DNA of 64,000 nucleotides from Armillaria gallica (GCA_037576215.1 JBANDB010000006.1:4836001-4900000), one strand, 5' to 3'; numbered from the stretch's first letter, positions 45,345 through 58,275 are shown. Program-made: numbers and translations. Notes: generated by a model from the sequence alone, not told the origin.

Positions 45345-46330
45345 AAACCGTCAAAGTCAATAAGATAGACGCACTAACATGGTCTCGTCGTCCAGATCAA
45401 TATGATTCTTGATACGGAGGATGACCATAGGCAATGCGAACACGAGACCTCCGACAAGGAGAGCCCATTCCGAGATGAACATATCCATGTACCTATGCGA
45501 AGTGTCAGGGAGGTATCACAATAAAACGTCAGAGAAAAATTACGGAGTCTTGACAGCGTCCGTACGCCATATTCCAGCTGCCCCAACCGACTGGATCGAC
45601 TTGTAGAACCCAGTAAAGAATGACAACTTTGATGGATCATTCAACATTGCACCCATGAGCCAGTACGCCGTCGTCTGCCACATCACGTCGAGAATCCCAC
45701 AGAAGCTGTAAAACCACATTCTGCCAGTGTATCCGTGATCGTAGATATCCATTTCTTCTCTGGTGCGACGCTTTCGCGTGTGCACTACTTTTGGTAGAAG
45801 CACCCCAGGTGTGGACGACGAAGAGCATTAGGAAGAGGACGGTCCTTCCTGTGTAGGCACGGATGCGACGACTGATGGATTTTCGGTAGAAGAAGAGGCC
45901 AATGAGGACGGAGCCGATGATTTGGGAGATCCAGTAGCACACGTTGTTCAAGCCTCGGGCAAGGATGTTGAAAATTGCGCCGTTGACGCCGCTGAACTCT
46001 GAGTTGAAAGCAAAGAACATAGGGAAGAGAAGAATATTCGATTGAATCAGTCTCCAGCATCACGAATGGACCCAGAAGTTTAGTCTTCCAGGAGGGGTGT
46101 CAGGACGTCGTAATCCTCGTTCAATCGGAACGGATTATCTTGTCGAGTTCGCTATTAGCACCGGAGCGCATGTAAGGACGAGGAATCCAATCTGAAAATG
46201 TTTGAGCGAAAGTAAGATGATTGAAAATACCAACGCACGTATGTCTCATCCTGTCAGCGAACGGCAGCAAAGGACGCTGGCGAAGATAGTCCTTCTCCGA
46301 TTGCCGCATTTCCATCCAAGGCGAGAGTCC
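45345..46330 (-). pseudogene. UNC93/DUF895-like membrane transporter, truncated
   Basis: On the minus strand the blocks run IGFLVLTCAPVLIAN (46240), DKIIRSD then TGA, HPSWKTKLLGPF (46090), FFAFNSEFSGVNGAIFNIL and LNNVCYWISQIIGSVLIGLFFY (46020-45890), GYTGRMWFYSFCGILDVMWQ (45740), YWLMGAMLNDPSKLSFFTGFYKSIQSVGAAGIW (45675-45570), and FISEWALLVGGLVFALPMV (45470). These match the C-terminal half of fungal UNC93-like MFS proteins. At least two stops and a frame change lie between 46190 and 46060, and the first half of the 10-12 helix protein is absent, so it is a relic. Confidence 0.65.
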
Positions 46331-46639
46331 TGTTTGTTGTCCTCCTTTTGTACTGTGAATCTGAGTCGCAAAGGTTACTCCGAGCCATCGTTCGTTATTT
46401 TTCCCTCAAAATTGATAGCGGCTCCGTACTTGTAGCTGGCCTCGCGACTCTATTGCTGAAGAACGTTTGCCATGAGACTGTAGCATGTGAGGAGTCAAGG
46501 TGATGATGTATAGATGATGGTGGTCACAAATGAGGAACCAATCGATCGCCCACGCCTTACGGACGACCACCACACCACATCCGAGCATTATCTATTCCTG
46601 CTTCGCACAAATTCATCCAACATTCATCCTTTCTCGAGA

Positions 46640-47629
46640 CGGACAAGCACCAGGATGTCCACTGTTACCCTGGATCGAATCTTTCGAACGCCGCAAGTCT
46701 TGAAGCTAGCTCTGACCAAGGAATTTTGAAGGGAAAGGCCTGTAGCTGAAAAGTTGCAGCTGGATCGTCTAGAATGTGTTTGCTGGGTCCGTATGTGTTT
46801 CCAAAGGTGTGTATCCTACTGTGCTGCGGCTGACGAGGAGCAATAGATCTGCATGGACGACTGCAATACCGGAGCGGTATCTGTGACCTGCAATTCTATC
46901 TCGGTCCTACACTTTTGGAGACGTGGGGCCTGATCAGGGACAGGAGAATTATTGGCAAACTTTATCGAGCCACAGGAGCATCTGCGACTATTAAAATCCA
47001 CGCGCGAGGTTATCTGTCACCGTGACTCCCTTCGCTGGACACTGCCGTGTAATGCTACCTACCTACCAGGTGCATTCATTCTGCGGTAGCGGTACTACTA
47101 CGACATCACAAGCCTTAACACGGTTCGCCTTTGACTGCCAAGGACGGCCGTTAACCCTGTCAAGCATATGTAACTCACTTCCAGATGATCATGATCGGTT
47201 TGTCGGACTTGCAGGACGAATAATTCATGTGCACATGCCGTTTGGGTATCGTCAGACGCCGCTTAGCGCTATTCTATTTTGTGTTATTTATTATAATCCA
47301 GATATAATAAGATGAAAGATTGATGTACCTGAAATGTGTTTGCCTCGAGGCGCGAACGCACACCTGCTGGTCCTTTTTCGAACCGTCTGTCGTTGACCTT
47401 GAAGGAAGAATTTCCAGATATTTCTAGGGCTTTCTCTGCACCGAGTCATAGGTCTGCTGCCTACTCCTTTTTTGCATACTACACCCTTGCTCATTTGAAT
47501 TACAGGACTTGACATTAACGGACCCCCAAGTCTTCTCAAAGCAAGCACTACCATTGTAAATGGCAAGCCCTTCCTGTTTACTCGCAACCTGATCCTGTCT
47601 TTCTGTCAGTTTCAAGACACTCTTCGAAA
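46640..47629. other. Intergenic, promoter of the F-box gene
   Basis: No gene supported. The 97-codon frame at 47022-47315 has no recognisable domain. Confidence 0.4.
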
Positions 47630-49216
47630 ATGTCGATCAAATTGAACTTCGACAAAGTAATCGAGGAAATGAAAGAGTGGGACAAACGTAACACCATCAT
47701 ACCCCTTTCCAGCATTTTCACAAATCTTCGTAAGAGGGAGAAATCGAAACAACCCGCCTTCATAAATGAGATGCCTACGGAAATACTACTTGATATCTTT
47801 TCTCAGGCCATACCTTCCTCTGCGATCAATCCGTTCAACACCACCACTGCCGGCCCTTGGGTACTCAGTAAAGTGTGTAAGAAATGGAATTCCATCATCA
47901 CCACATACGCACCTCTATGGACAAACATCACCATCGACACCAGTCCTAAGGCTATCGATGTCTCGAAACCATATGGCAAACGCCTCCTCGACGTCCTTAA
48001 GCATTCAGAAGACCAGCCGCTCTCCATTCGTTTCGTCGAGGGAAAAGACTCCGTGCCTTCCGACACTCACATACTCCTCCGCATCCTCATGAAGCACGCT
48101 CCTCGTTGGAAAAAACTCGACTTCACCTTTTCCAATCCCGAGACGATCGCCGTATTGGATGGCATTCGTGGACGTCTGGACTGTTTGGAGTCGCTCAAAA
48201 TCTCTGGCTCTCCAGGGATTATTGCGGATATGCCTTGGTCAGCCACACCATGCCATATTTTTGCGGATACGCCAAAGCTGAGATCCGTCGACGTGTCTTT
48301 GGGAGGCTTCACGTTAGAGTTGCCCTTTGGGCAGCTTAAGTCGTTCAACGATCATTGGCGTGGTGCTCGGGCAAGGGAGATGTCCATACCCGAAGGCATA
48401 TCGAAGTACCTTCAGGAGATGGGACAGGTGGAAGAGTACAAGCTCCACGGACGCGAACTTGAGAACGTCACACCCATGATGGACGATATACGACTTCCTT
48501 TTCTACGTGCCCTTTACGCTGGAGACCCACGTATCCTTCGATCTATCATCGCACCTAAACTGGAAGAGGTCCATGTCCAGCTGTTCAACAAGGAGTTCCG
48601 GGAGGCGAATCTTTCGGCCCTTCTGCTTCAAATCGAGCGATCTGGCTGCGCCTTGTGCAAAATCACCCTCGGAGATTGTATTCTGGTGGTGAACGAATTC
48701 ATTTCAATTCTTCGGGCCTCGCCAACTCTTGAAGAGCTCGTTTTAACTTTCACCGGGTGGAACGATAGGGTGAATTCCTGTTTTTTGGAGATTTTACCTT
48801 CTCTCCACATCAAAGGAGGGGAAGAGGGAGAAGGAGGAGTGTTGGTGCCCCGCTTGACGAAACTCAACGTCATCGTTCAACACAAACACAAGTCACGCTC
48901 GGTGCCGTCAATGTCGTTCTTGAAGGACACCTTGATTTCGGCTGTCGAAAATCGGCGGAATCACCAGGTGGCGGGGGTGGCTAAGCTCGCAAACGTTCAG
49001 GTATGGGTTGCTGTTCTGGTGGAGCTGGATATGGTTGTTTCCCCTGGAGCGGGGAATGTGGAGAGATGGAATAGATTGAAGGAGGGAGGAATGGGGGCGC
49101 TGTTTTATGTGACTGGGGGTAAGGCAGATGATGAGTGTCCGCCTCACATCTCATGTATGGTACGCGTCAATTCGGATCCCATGAGTCCTGCGTATTCTCA
49201 AAGACAGTACGTCTGA
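47630..49216 (+). CDS. F-box protein, LRR-like
   Basis: A single-exon protein of 528 residues. A short basic lead is followed by the F-box, FINEMPTEILLDIFSQAIP (residues 44-62), then WVLSKVCKKWNSIITTYAPLWTNITID, the usual basidiomycete extension. The remainder has leucine-rich irregular repeats (LPFLRALYAG, LEELVLTFTGW, LPSLHIKG). F-box proteins link substrates to SCF ubiquitin ligases through Skp1; the substrate is unknown. It ends SQRQYV at 49216. This is the only intact single-frame F-box gene of the three in the window. Confidence 0.85.
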   Translation: MSIKLNFDKVIEEMKEWDKRNTIIPLSSIFTNLRKREKSKQPAFINEMPTEILLDIFSQAIPSSAINPFNTTTAGPWVLSKVCKKWNSIITTYAPLWTNITIDTSPKAIDVSKPYGKRLLDVLKHSEDQPLSIRFVEGKDSVPSDTHILLRILMKHAPRWKKLDFTFSNPETIAVLDGIRGRLDCLESLKISGSPGIIADMPWSATPCHIFADTPKLRSVDVSLGGFTLELPFGQLKSFNDHWRGARAREMSIPEGISKYLQEMGQVEEYKLHGRELENVTPMMDDIRLPFLRALYAGDPRILRSIIAPKLEEVHVQLFNKEFREANLSALLLQIERSGCALCKITLGDCILVVNEFISILRASPTLEELVLTFTGWNDRVNSCFLEILPSLHIKGGEEGEGGVLVPRLTKLNVIVQHKHKSRSVPSMSFLKDTLISAVENRRNHQVAGVAKLANVQVWVAVLVELDMVVSPGAGNVERWNRLKEGGMGALFYVTGGKADDECPPHISCMVRVNSDPMSPAYSQRQYV

Positions 49217-51268
49217 GGAAACGGGATGAGATGAAGGAATTTTTTCTAATATCGTACTGTTACCCTAGTATGCGGAGTCCTCGGTGATACTTACCTTTTC
49301 ATCAAATTCTATCACAAAGGCCGTAAAACATTAAACGTAGATAAGTACAATGTACGTTACAACAGAGGCTGCGAAACATATACTGAAGAATCTCGACCTG
49401 ACGTCGTCTCATTGTGAATGAGTTCGTCATCTCCTCTGAATGGGAAAGTTCTACGCGCGCATGCCGCCTCTTTTTAAATACCTGCCGATGTAGCTACCAC
49501 TAAATATCCTCCTACTCAGTGCGAATGGTTCACATCTCGCTCCTTCAATAGAAAATCTTGCTGCTGTGGAAACGACCGGCATCAGACAACCGTCACCGCC
49601 CAGGGAGTACGACATGTGCCTTTCGAGATTACTCAATCTGCAAGTATTTCGAGTGGAACTATACCTTTGATCACCAAGAAATATGCTTCGGAAATATCCG
49701 AACAATTCCCTTCCCTCTTACCATCACTCTGGATTCGAGACGCCGGCGCGCTGTTTGATCAACATTTCTTCGTTGTTCCTGCCATGTTGCAGGCGGAGTT
49801 GATCGACTGTCATCAACCGAAGTGGGGGCTCTAATGTTGGATTCCCCTGCACAACTGGGAAGACGTCTCCAGGCGAATGCTCTCTTATCCTCCTTCGAAT
49901 ACCCCAACTCACGAACCGCTGCTTGATGGATGGAGAAAGTCGAAGAGAATGAGGAATCGTGTGTACCGAGCTCTTGAATCCAGAGCGAAGCCGTGATGGT
50001 AAGAGAGGTAGATAGTTCTTAGCCGTCGCTGACTCTGATTCATAGTGACTAGTGTGTAGGGGAACCTCCGAGTGGTATAAGAAGGCGGGATCAAAGAATG
50101 GGACTCAGGGGGCAAGGGTTAATGAGAAGGGCGTAAGTATCGATAGAGTAGTTTTGGTATGAGTGAAGAAAGGGCTTCGTGAGCAACGAGATGTTAGTTG
50201 CGTGTTCTGAAGGGGGTGGAAGGGATGCTGAGAACGAACAAATGATGTAGGCGCTTTTCATAAGCCGGTGTAGTTGGGTAAAATGCAAGCAAGGGGGGAG
50301 GATGGCATTCAGCTGTAGAGATATCCAATTAAGCCCGTGTAGAAGTGATCTCGACAGGCAACATACAGTGGCGGCGGAGGTCCTGTCAAATCCTGAGGCG
50401 CCGACTCAAATTCATGCAATGAGATGCAGTATTTCTCCTCGCCTATTTATAAAACGAGAACCGGAAGGCGAAACCATTCAATTCTTCGCTGCCATAGATA
50501 CCGTGCATGCTTTGTGATTATACGGTGGTATAAACCAAGAGATCACTTCCAAGATCAACTGTGCTATCCTTCGATTGCCTACAATGGCCTGCCGCCGCGC
50601 ATACCTCGAGCCCTGCACGACCTCAGCGTCGGGGGAACGATGTCACCCAATAATCCCACCCGAGTAAGGCCGCCGTACGGGATGGGATCCGCACCCTTCT
50701 TTCCTGGACTACACGATATTCGTTCGGGTGGACTCTTCATCTCGTCTGTCCTCAACGTTCCTTACGCTCAATGCAACGTCTTCTTATTCAAGACGTCGCC
50801 ATGAGCGCATACACGGCCAATATCTCGCTGATCACGCTCTTGTTCGGCTCCAGTGGCACACTAATCGAAGCCGGTCGGGAGCACAAGTAGGACGAAGGCC
50901 TTCCTTCCTTCAACTGCCTTGGGTCACACCAAATCTGCGCTATCCAGCTTCCTTTCGAATGTGCTGAGATTTCGGCGTGCTTGGGAGTATGTCATGTGGC
51001 ATCTTCCAAATTTGCATTATTTCGGGTCAAACTAAGTTGTCACGGTCATCTCTTCCTTATGTGATGGATCCTTCGGCAGCGTTGCCTCAGTCTTTGCTGC
51101 GCGCCGTGAATCAAAAGCTCCAATACCGACATCTCAGCTAATGGTGTATAAAGGTTGGCAGGGTGCCAGTCTTGAGCATGGAACCCAGACGGATGGGACG
51201 ACTCAGATCACTGGTGGTAACTGGTCAAGATCGATGTGAAGAATTTTTGTACAAGGCGGCATGTTTGA
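49217..51268. other. Gene-poor spacer of 2 kb
   Basis: Several frames of 60-126 codons on both strands, none with a recognisable domain, mostly overlapping each other. The piece 50580-50970 has coding-like composition (126- and 79-codon frames in different phases) and may be the fossil of a gene I cannot name. Confidence 0.35.
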
Positions 51269-52875
51269 CTAGTTTCCATCATATACAACTAGCCCATTAC
51301 TTTGTAGCGCTTGCCAACGCGAAGCCAGTGAAGGATCGTCGAATGTCAAAGGTTCGTCTAGGTAAACCTCTTCTAGCATTGTTAACTCGATCATACTTTC
51401 CTTCTGTTCGCCATCCCCCGTTTGACCCTTCATACGCGATTCCACCATCTCTAATAGAATCTTGTGATCAGGAATCGTGTCCGACGCTCGTAAATCGAAG
51501 GTACGGAGCTGGGGAAGGATGTCGTCATCATTCCCCGAACGTGTAAGCGCAGAAAGCAGTTCTTTGTGCACAATCTTGGCTGAAACGGTGAGGTGCTGCA
51601 TGTTCGTGATGTGGGTCAGTAATTTGATTAGCCTGGTTTTTCCAATCTTGCTCCTGGGTGCGGCCACTGTCAATTCTACTATTTCATGACAGTGATGATG
51701 AGGCAGAATCTCTGGAAATACGAGAACAGTGCTGGCGCTTTCCTCGTTGTCCAAACTGAAATACAAGTTAGACAGTACAGGAAGCTCCAGAGATTCGAAA
51801 AGATGGGCAATGGAACAGGGTGCCGCGCCATTCCATTCCAAAATCTCCAGAGTGGTCAGCTTGGGCATCATGATAGGGGAACCTAGGCGTTCGAAAGGCT
51901 TCGAATTCTGGATGCACAGCTGGAGTTTTCAATGTTAGGCGTGTTGCCCAAAAGGAGGAACATGTCCTTAATAAACCGTCCATAAATTATTAGGTCTGTT
52001 AGTCCCTTTCCGCCATGAGGGAGACAGATGTGACGGCATAACTTCGAGTTGATGTTCAGGATGCGAAGGCCATGAGCCATCTCAAAGGTGTGGATGGGTA
52101 CTAAATTGGCTTGGTCCTGCCGTGGCTGTTTCAGCTCGAGGTAGTGAAGTGATTTGAGGTATCCTCGATAGGTTGAGAACACTGCAAGGGACTTAGCGGG
52201 GATACGTGCACGCAAGTGCTTCCAATAAGGCATGGATGACAGGAGCACGGGTATGGAGACGTGAGAGGATATGTCCTTGGTGCTCGACAATCTGATCGTC
52301 AGCTGGCAGTGACATGCTCTTTGAATGTACAAACTAAGCATAAACAGGTGCAGGTGTACATCCCCAGGCTCGCGGTAGAGCTCAAAATCCAGGGAGATAC
52401 ATCTCCACAGAGATGGGGCAGATAAAGCTACTCTCCGCCACGAACGACAGACTTGAGACAGTGTCCATGGTGGTTTGCGCGAGTCAAGGGAGTTGGGTGC
52501 GTCCTTCTCCTTGAGAAGGTCGTAGACCTCATGCACACAAAATGAAAAGATGTAGCTGAGTACGTCATCGGGGACGGAACGAATGGGGTGCAGCAATGCT
52601 TTTGCGACCAGCAGATTTCCCGTAACTTTGGCTTGACCATCAAGGAGCGTCTTTAGCATTTGCTGAACATTGTCAATCTTCTCCTTCAAAACCGAAAGTA
52701 GCTCCAAGGATGAGGATTCGACGGCGAGCAGGGATAGCCGCTCTGCTTCTAGTGGGGAGTCATTGCATTTTAGTAACGCTTGGATTCGTGGATCGTCTGA
52801 AATTGACTTTGGAATATCAGGACACGAATGCAAAGAGCAGACCGAGGATATCGGGAGAGAAGGACAAGGTGCCAT
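51269..52875 (-). pseudogene. F-box protein with a one-base frameshift
   Basis: ATG at 52875 (MAPCPSLPISSV). A coiled-coil-like segment (residues 41-80, KEKIDNVQQMLKTLL) precedes the F-box, IRSVPDDVLSYIFSFCV (98-114), and WTLSQVCRSWRRVALSAPSLWRCISLD. The frame runs to 51883, but from LGNTPNIE onward the family-like continuation (LQLCIQNSKPFERLG, then MMPKLTTLEILEWNG) is in another frame that stays open to 51269. One missing A in an A run at about 51925 explains this. It is either a real inactivation, a sequencing error, or less likely a small unseen intron. The whole protein would be about 535 residues. Function as for F-box proteins; substrate unknown. Confidence 0.75.
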
Positions 52876-52879
52876 GAAA

Positions 52880-53885
52880 GAGATTCTGGGCGCAGGCTAT
52901 TAAATTATTGTCGAGTCAGAACAGCATGGAATACATACGTGTGCTGAAAATGATGTTCGATCTAGGGCAATTTTAACGCAAACAAGGGGGTTATCTTGAA
53001 AGAGTTTTGCAGATGTCTATCAAATTGATCAAAAAGCCACTTGAGCGCCAAATTCTACGGCAGGTTCAACAAGCAACGCACGTCACGGTGTCTGAATGTC
53101 TCTAAGCAGCGGCCCTCGACTCAAACCCTTGCTGTCGTAGAGCCGTGATAAACTCAGCGTTGCTGTCTGAGTCACCAGAGTAGTAAGACGTTTGAGTTCG
53201 CACGACTGCGGACAGTAGTGGATAGAACAGGATGCTGGAATGAAGGAAAGACTCAAAACCTGTCACAATCGTACCCACGTGATTGTGTGATAGTCGCGTC
53301 GCGTGAGACGCGTGAGACCGTCGCGTCAGTCAATGTCATGTCAATTACGATGCCGTACCCCAATTCCCGGTCTTTCCCAGCGTCACCCTGGACTTTGGCC
53401 GGCCCCTCAACTTGAAGTAAGCAGGTAACCCGCCTCTCGAACTTATACTGTAAGCCAGTCACGCAAGGTCTTGTAGTAGTCAGACCGTACGTTCGGACAC
53501 TGGACGTTGATTGGTTCACTATCCTATTTCGTGCTCGCACAGAAGAAACGCCGCAGGAAAAGGAAATTTTTACCTCCTAGCTGCAAGAATCTTCCTACTA
53601 TGTTTATCTCGTAGATATTCAAAATTACGCATCGAACAATCCTTTTCCCCCTTACATATCACAACCTCACGCCGCATTCAAGACCTCGGCATACAGTTCA
53701 ATTCTTAGCCACTCTCTGCTATAGACCGTGCTTTATTGAGCAGAAGCTGGCCGAAGAGACGGTGCGTTGACTATAGGAAATCGCATGAATCAGAGTTGGG
53801 CCATCTAGGATTTCGGCACATCAAACATTATCGAGAACCCATGTATATCCAACCCCAAGGCGTATTTTACATGCAATATTGACAA
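52880..53885. other. Intergenic, nothing recognised
   Basis: Short frames only. The right end (from about 53885) is homologous to the helicase 3' untranslated side and marks the edge of the duplicated tail. Confidence 0.4.
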
Positions 53886-54650
53886 ATTTCACACGTAGTT
53901 CTATCAAAGGAGAATCATATTACAGAGTACAGATCAAGAGACGAAGAATCAGGAATACATGCCATTGCCATTAAGCGTCGACTATTTTGTGTGTACTTGC
54001 AGATGAGCGTTCGGTTACAATCCCTTTGATAGCCAAGTGCAGGTCATCCGATAAGTCCGAGGAGGTTTTGAAAGGGAGAGAAGAAACCAGATCGTTGGCC
54101 TCTTCCACTAGTTTCCCGAGTTCCTTGCCGTCGCAACGTTCGTGGAACGCTGAACTCGGGTTGAGTTTCTTTTGTAGTTTAATTGCAGCCTGGTTCGCAT
54201 TGCTGTTACGATTGGATAATTGTGTCAGTTATCGTCGGTAAAAGTGACAAGTAATACATACTTGATCTGCGTCCGCAAGTCATCAAGTGCGTCTTTCTCA
54301 TCAGGACTACACTTTTTAAGCCTTTTATTCGTCTTCTTCCTCTGGCTGCGTGTTTCATTACAGACTGTCTCCAGACAGACTAAAATGTGCGGCAGTGGAC
54401 CGAGAAAAAAGCGAAGATATAGTCCTGGGTTGTCACCAAGCCGAGATACTTCTTTGGTGCATGATGCGTATATTTGGGCTGCTATGCCTCTCTTGGCTAC
54501 GTCTCGTCGATGACAGAGGACTTTCCTATATGCGCGCTGAATTAAGGACGCGGCGGCTACCTTTTTTTCTGATGGTGGCCAATCTTGTCCACCAACGGTA
54601 TCATCGGTGTCATCAACAAAGTCTTCATCGTCACTCACAGTCTCCGCAGG
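53885..54650 (-). repeat. Duplicated helicase 3' end
   Basis: Homologous to 32815-33620 through coding, intron and 3' untranslated sequence, so the copy was made at DNA level. Protein identity in the shared IQ-to-LETV part is roughly 75% by eye. Confidence 0.8.
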
Positions 54651-56251
54651 AGGAAGACACACCGCTTGCTTCCCTCTCGTCGTCTGATCTCTGCGCACCG
54701 GCTGACACGCCTCCAGGACAATAGATTCAACTTGATCCCACCCTTTTCCTCCACTAATCGAAATAAGGAAAGGGAAAATCCCATCCAGATAACGTGCTAC
54801 GCTTGCAAAGCGCGAAACACTCGTATTGGGGGACGAGAAAAAGCGTAATTTGTGAGAAAACGGGTCATGATCATCCCGGAGCGGGGCGTCATCACTGGGA
54901 AATGTGATGGGCATGGAAAGCTCGCTCAGAAGGGGACAGCATTTTGCTAGAGTGCATAACACCTCGTAAGTCGGACAAGGTCCCTGGACAACAGGGATAT
55001 TGAAGACTCTGATCTCCGGCCATGCAGGTGCGAGGAGAAGATCGACGACACCGGTTTCCAGGGTGGGCATGGGATTGTAAGTGAATTCCTGGAGTTTACA
55101 AAGGCCACACAGAGGCTCGAAAATGACCAGTGTGGATTCCCGGGACTGCTGTGTCAGCTGTCCGTTATATTTCCGATAATTTATAGACAAATTCAGAAGA
55201 GAAGGAAATCGTGAAACAATCTTTGTGTGGAAATCTTGCACAAATTGTCCGATCTCATTATAAGACTGGCTATGATCATCGATATATACCAGGGAGGTGA
55301 GGGATCCCGAGCGAATCAACCGAAGAACACGAGACATTAATGAAACGGGAGTTGTGATGTGTAGAGATACGAGGGATCGGAATCCTCCCTCGACTTTCCA
55401 ACTGTCGGTGGGCAGGCTTTGGGAGATGACGATCTGGAGGTGTGAAAGGTCCGGAAGTGAGGAAAGCTGGACTAAAAAGTGGACGTCGGCGGAATGCGAG
55501 TCAATTTTTAGTTTACGCAGCCTACGAAGACCAGAGAAGTTGGTGAAAGGGCATATCGTTTCTAAAGGTCGAGGCTTGGACCCTCCTTGTCGTATGGAGG
55601 ATATAGTGAATGAATGAAGCATGGGCACCTTCCAGCCGAGTGTCCGTACGGAGGTGGAGGCCATAACAGTCTCTGCATTGGAAGGAAAAGCAATTTTAAC
55701 ATCGTCCAGCCGAGGGCTGGCCAAAAAGAGAAGTATTGAAATATCGGCAGCGAAGCTCATGTCAACACTCAGTTTCTGTAAGTTGGGGAAGAGAGGTTCC
55801 TGTCTCTCAGCAAGGCGCAGGAATATGGTGGATGAATGTAAAGTGCGCAATTGTGCGTCGAGAGTGATGAAACGGATGCGGCGTGAGTACCGTTCGAACC
55901 GAGCCCATGTATCATCTGATATGACATCGGGGAGTATCTACAAAGATCAGGACTTATATAGAGCGAAAGTGGAAGGTGACATACACCTAGATTATTATCC
56001 GATGAGAGGCCACGAGGAAAGAGATACAGGAGCGGTTTCATCCCACATATTTCTTGCCAAAGACAATCAAGCGCTATCTCAGAGACGACATGGCATGTCA
56101 ATGCCAGGGAGAGGAGAGAATTAGTGCGTATTCCGTTCACAAAGCGTCCAGGCGCTTGCTCGATATCCCAAAGATCCTTACAAACGAAACCAAGCAGGTC
56201 GGCATTATAGAGCACTGCCGTAATTGGATTGTCAGCGATTAGGCCTGCCAT
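53971..56251 (-). CDS. F-box/LRR protein fused to a helicase-tail duplicate
   Basis: Model of three exons: 56251-55987, 55915-54262, 54202-53971, giving 716 codons plus stop in one consistent frame. Introns of 71 nt (donor GTGTATG, acceptor ATCAG) and 59 nt (GTATGT...AACAG, branch-like GATAACTGAC). The N-terminal half is F-box-like (NADLLGFVCKDLW, SLLSLALTCHVVSEIALDCLWQE), then ARFERYSRRIRFITLDAQLRTLH and leucine-rich repeats. From about 54650 the protein becomes ETVSDDEDFVDDTDDTVG, then LIQRAYRKVLCHRRDVAKRG, YASCTKEVSRLGDNPG, and FFLGPLPHILVCLETV, the same as the tail of the helicase at 33620-32895. The second intron sits at the same codon as the helicase's 60-nt intron. It may keep F-box function with a new C-terminus; expression is unknown. 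Confidence 0.75.
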
Positions 56252-56254
56252 GTT

Positions 56255-58275
56255 TCAAGATGAGAGACGCGGCGGAGAGGTAGGAGTGAAAAGGTATCTA
56301 GCGTGGCACTGAGGTTGAAGGAGTAAGTCAGGGAAATAACACGCCGTGTGACTGTCGTAATGCATCATGGCTGAGTGTGAGAAATAGAAGCCGTGAAAGC
56401 AAAAACACCGTCTACGCCGTGTAGGCTTTGATTCCTGTATCACAATTGCAGATCATCGTATTTCAACGAGGTTTATGCAAAGTGAATCAGTAGAGTGTGT
56501 CTTATGATCATCGGAGAATTCACTACAACTGCCGGAAAGAAGTAAGACCCTTGGACAATTGTTGAGCTGACCTTGAAATGGTGCACAAATCCAAAGCGCT
56601 CCTATACAATGAACCTAAAAGCCGCTCGAATTCTCATTCCGTCCGCGTTTTCACTGGATAGGCACATGCGAGACGGAAAGAACTTGGATCCATCAAGTCT
56701 AACGCGACGTCCGCACTTCAGGTCCCCGCTTGACACTTTTGACGATGGTGCACCGATAGGACGGCCAATCTTAATCAACCTTCAAGAAAAATCATAAAAT
56801 CAATGCAAGCATCGAATATGAAAAAACAAGTAGAAACCTTCGTACACGCGCTTGTGAGGAAACATTGCCTGAAACGCGTCTGTGCAGTGTGTACAAAGGT
56901 CCTCGAGGCAACATTGGAGTCCAAGTTGTTCTCCGAAAACGAGTACATATGAGAAAGGCAAATCCATTGAACCGGTGCCGCGTGCTTCTTTGGTTATCTG
57001 GTCCTATAGAAGCAAGGCTGATAGCTGCGAGTATGCATCATAGTAGCGTGTCATGAGTGACCGTGCAGTTTAGCAGAAAGATACCCTGGGAAGGGGTATT
57101 GCTGTAAGAGCGCCCAAACTTTTGTTACGCGCGCTTTGATGGCGTGCCACATATGAACAAGGAACAATCTCAGCCGATGGAATCGTACCGGCGATAAAAT
57201 AGAGTTGAAACTGGCCAATGAGGAGAGGCCGAATCCGAATTCGAGATGGATAAATCATACGCGCTTTAAATTCGCGGCACCCGTAGTAGCTCCTAGGGAC
57301 TAGGAATTTGTCGCGTTGATGACGGAAGGCTTATCATTGCCGCCATATACTTCTCTTCGCCTTTTTCCAAAATGTCGGGCAATTCCAATAATCAATGAAT
57401 CAGACATTGAATCAGAAAGTCGCCTTTCGACAGGGAATATTTTCTGATTATGGCGTTAAACGGGTGGACTGGAGGAGCAGAGCGCGTCGCCTAATCAGCA
57501 CCGGCCTTGCACATATCATTGAAGAGACTCACTGGAGACAAGCGGTGTTAGATGTCCATGCCGATTTTCCACGTCGGTCCCGCAATTGTCTTTCGCAGGA
57601 AGGTCCAGCTTTTCTTGTGGAAGAGCGAAAAAAGCGTCGTGCCCCTACCGGGCCGTACCTCCGTCCCCCCAAATCTCACGGTCCGAAAATAACGGTCCGA
57701 TATGTTTTTCTCTTTGAGACATTCCCGTGCCTTTAGGCGTCGGCCCACAATCATCGTTTTCAGCCATGTGTATGCTCCCTGGAACCTAGCCTGGCCTGGT
57801 CCCACAGAATGGGAAAATAGAAACAAGGTGCGAGTTCCTAAAGGCAGCGACAAGGTTGGTTCCCACCGTCAATACCACCTTGGCATCCTGGAGCTTCTTT
57901 CATTCATAGAGAATCAGAAACTGATAACCTAGCCGTTTGACGGAACAAAAAGCTCAATAAACGATGCGGACCCGATGTCAAGTAACACGTCACCGCAGGG
58001 CGCGAACGTTCTCGTGCAACTTGACAACCTGAAGGGTAAGATTTGGCTATGAAGGCCTAGTAGGTGCGTCCTCAAGGGTGCATACACAGAGGGATATAAA
58101 ACATACCAACCTCTGCGTTCAGGGTTGCCAGCCTTGTTAACGGGGCCAATACCTTGATGGAGGGGACAGAACATTCGTACAATTTTGGGGGATATGTCTG
58201 CTAGTTCCATTCCGGCCCGAGTTTCCGAAAAAGGAGGTACTTAAGCGTCGTTCACCGACTCGACCCACCCCAACA
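56255..58275. other. Gene-poor spacer of 2 kb
   Basis: Contains scattered frames up to 113 codons (57395-57736) without recognisable domains. The last 200 bp should hold the promoter of the dehydrogenase gene. Confidence 0.35.

Noticed and set aside
49451..50967. Multiple overlapping frames of 60-126 codons on both strands
   Set aside because: No recognisable motif and mutual overlap; only a vague coding-like impression near 50600-50960.
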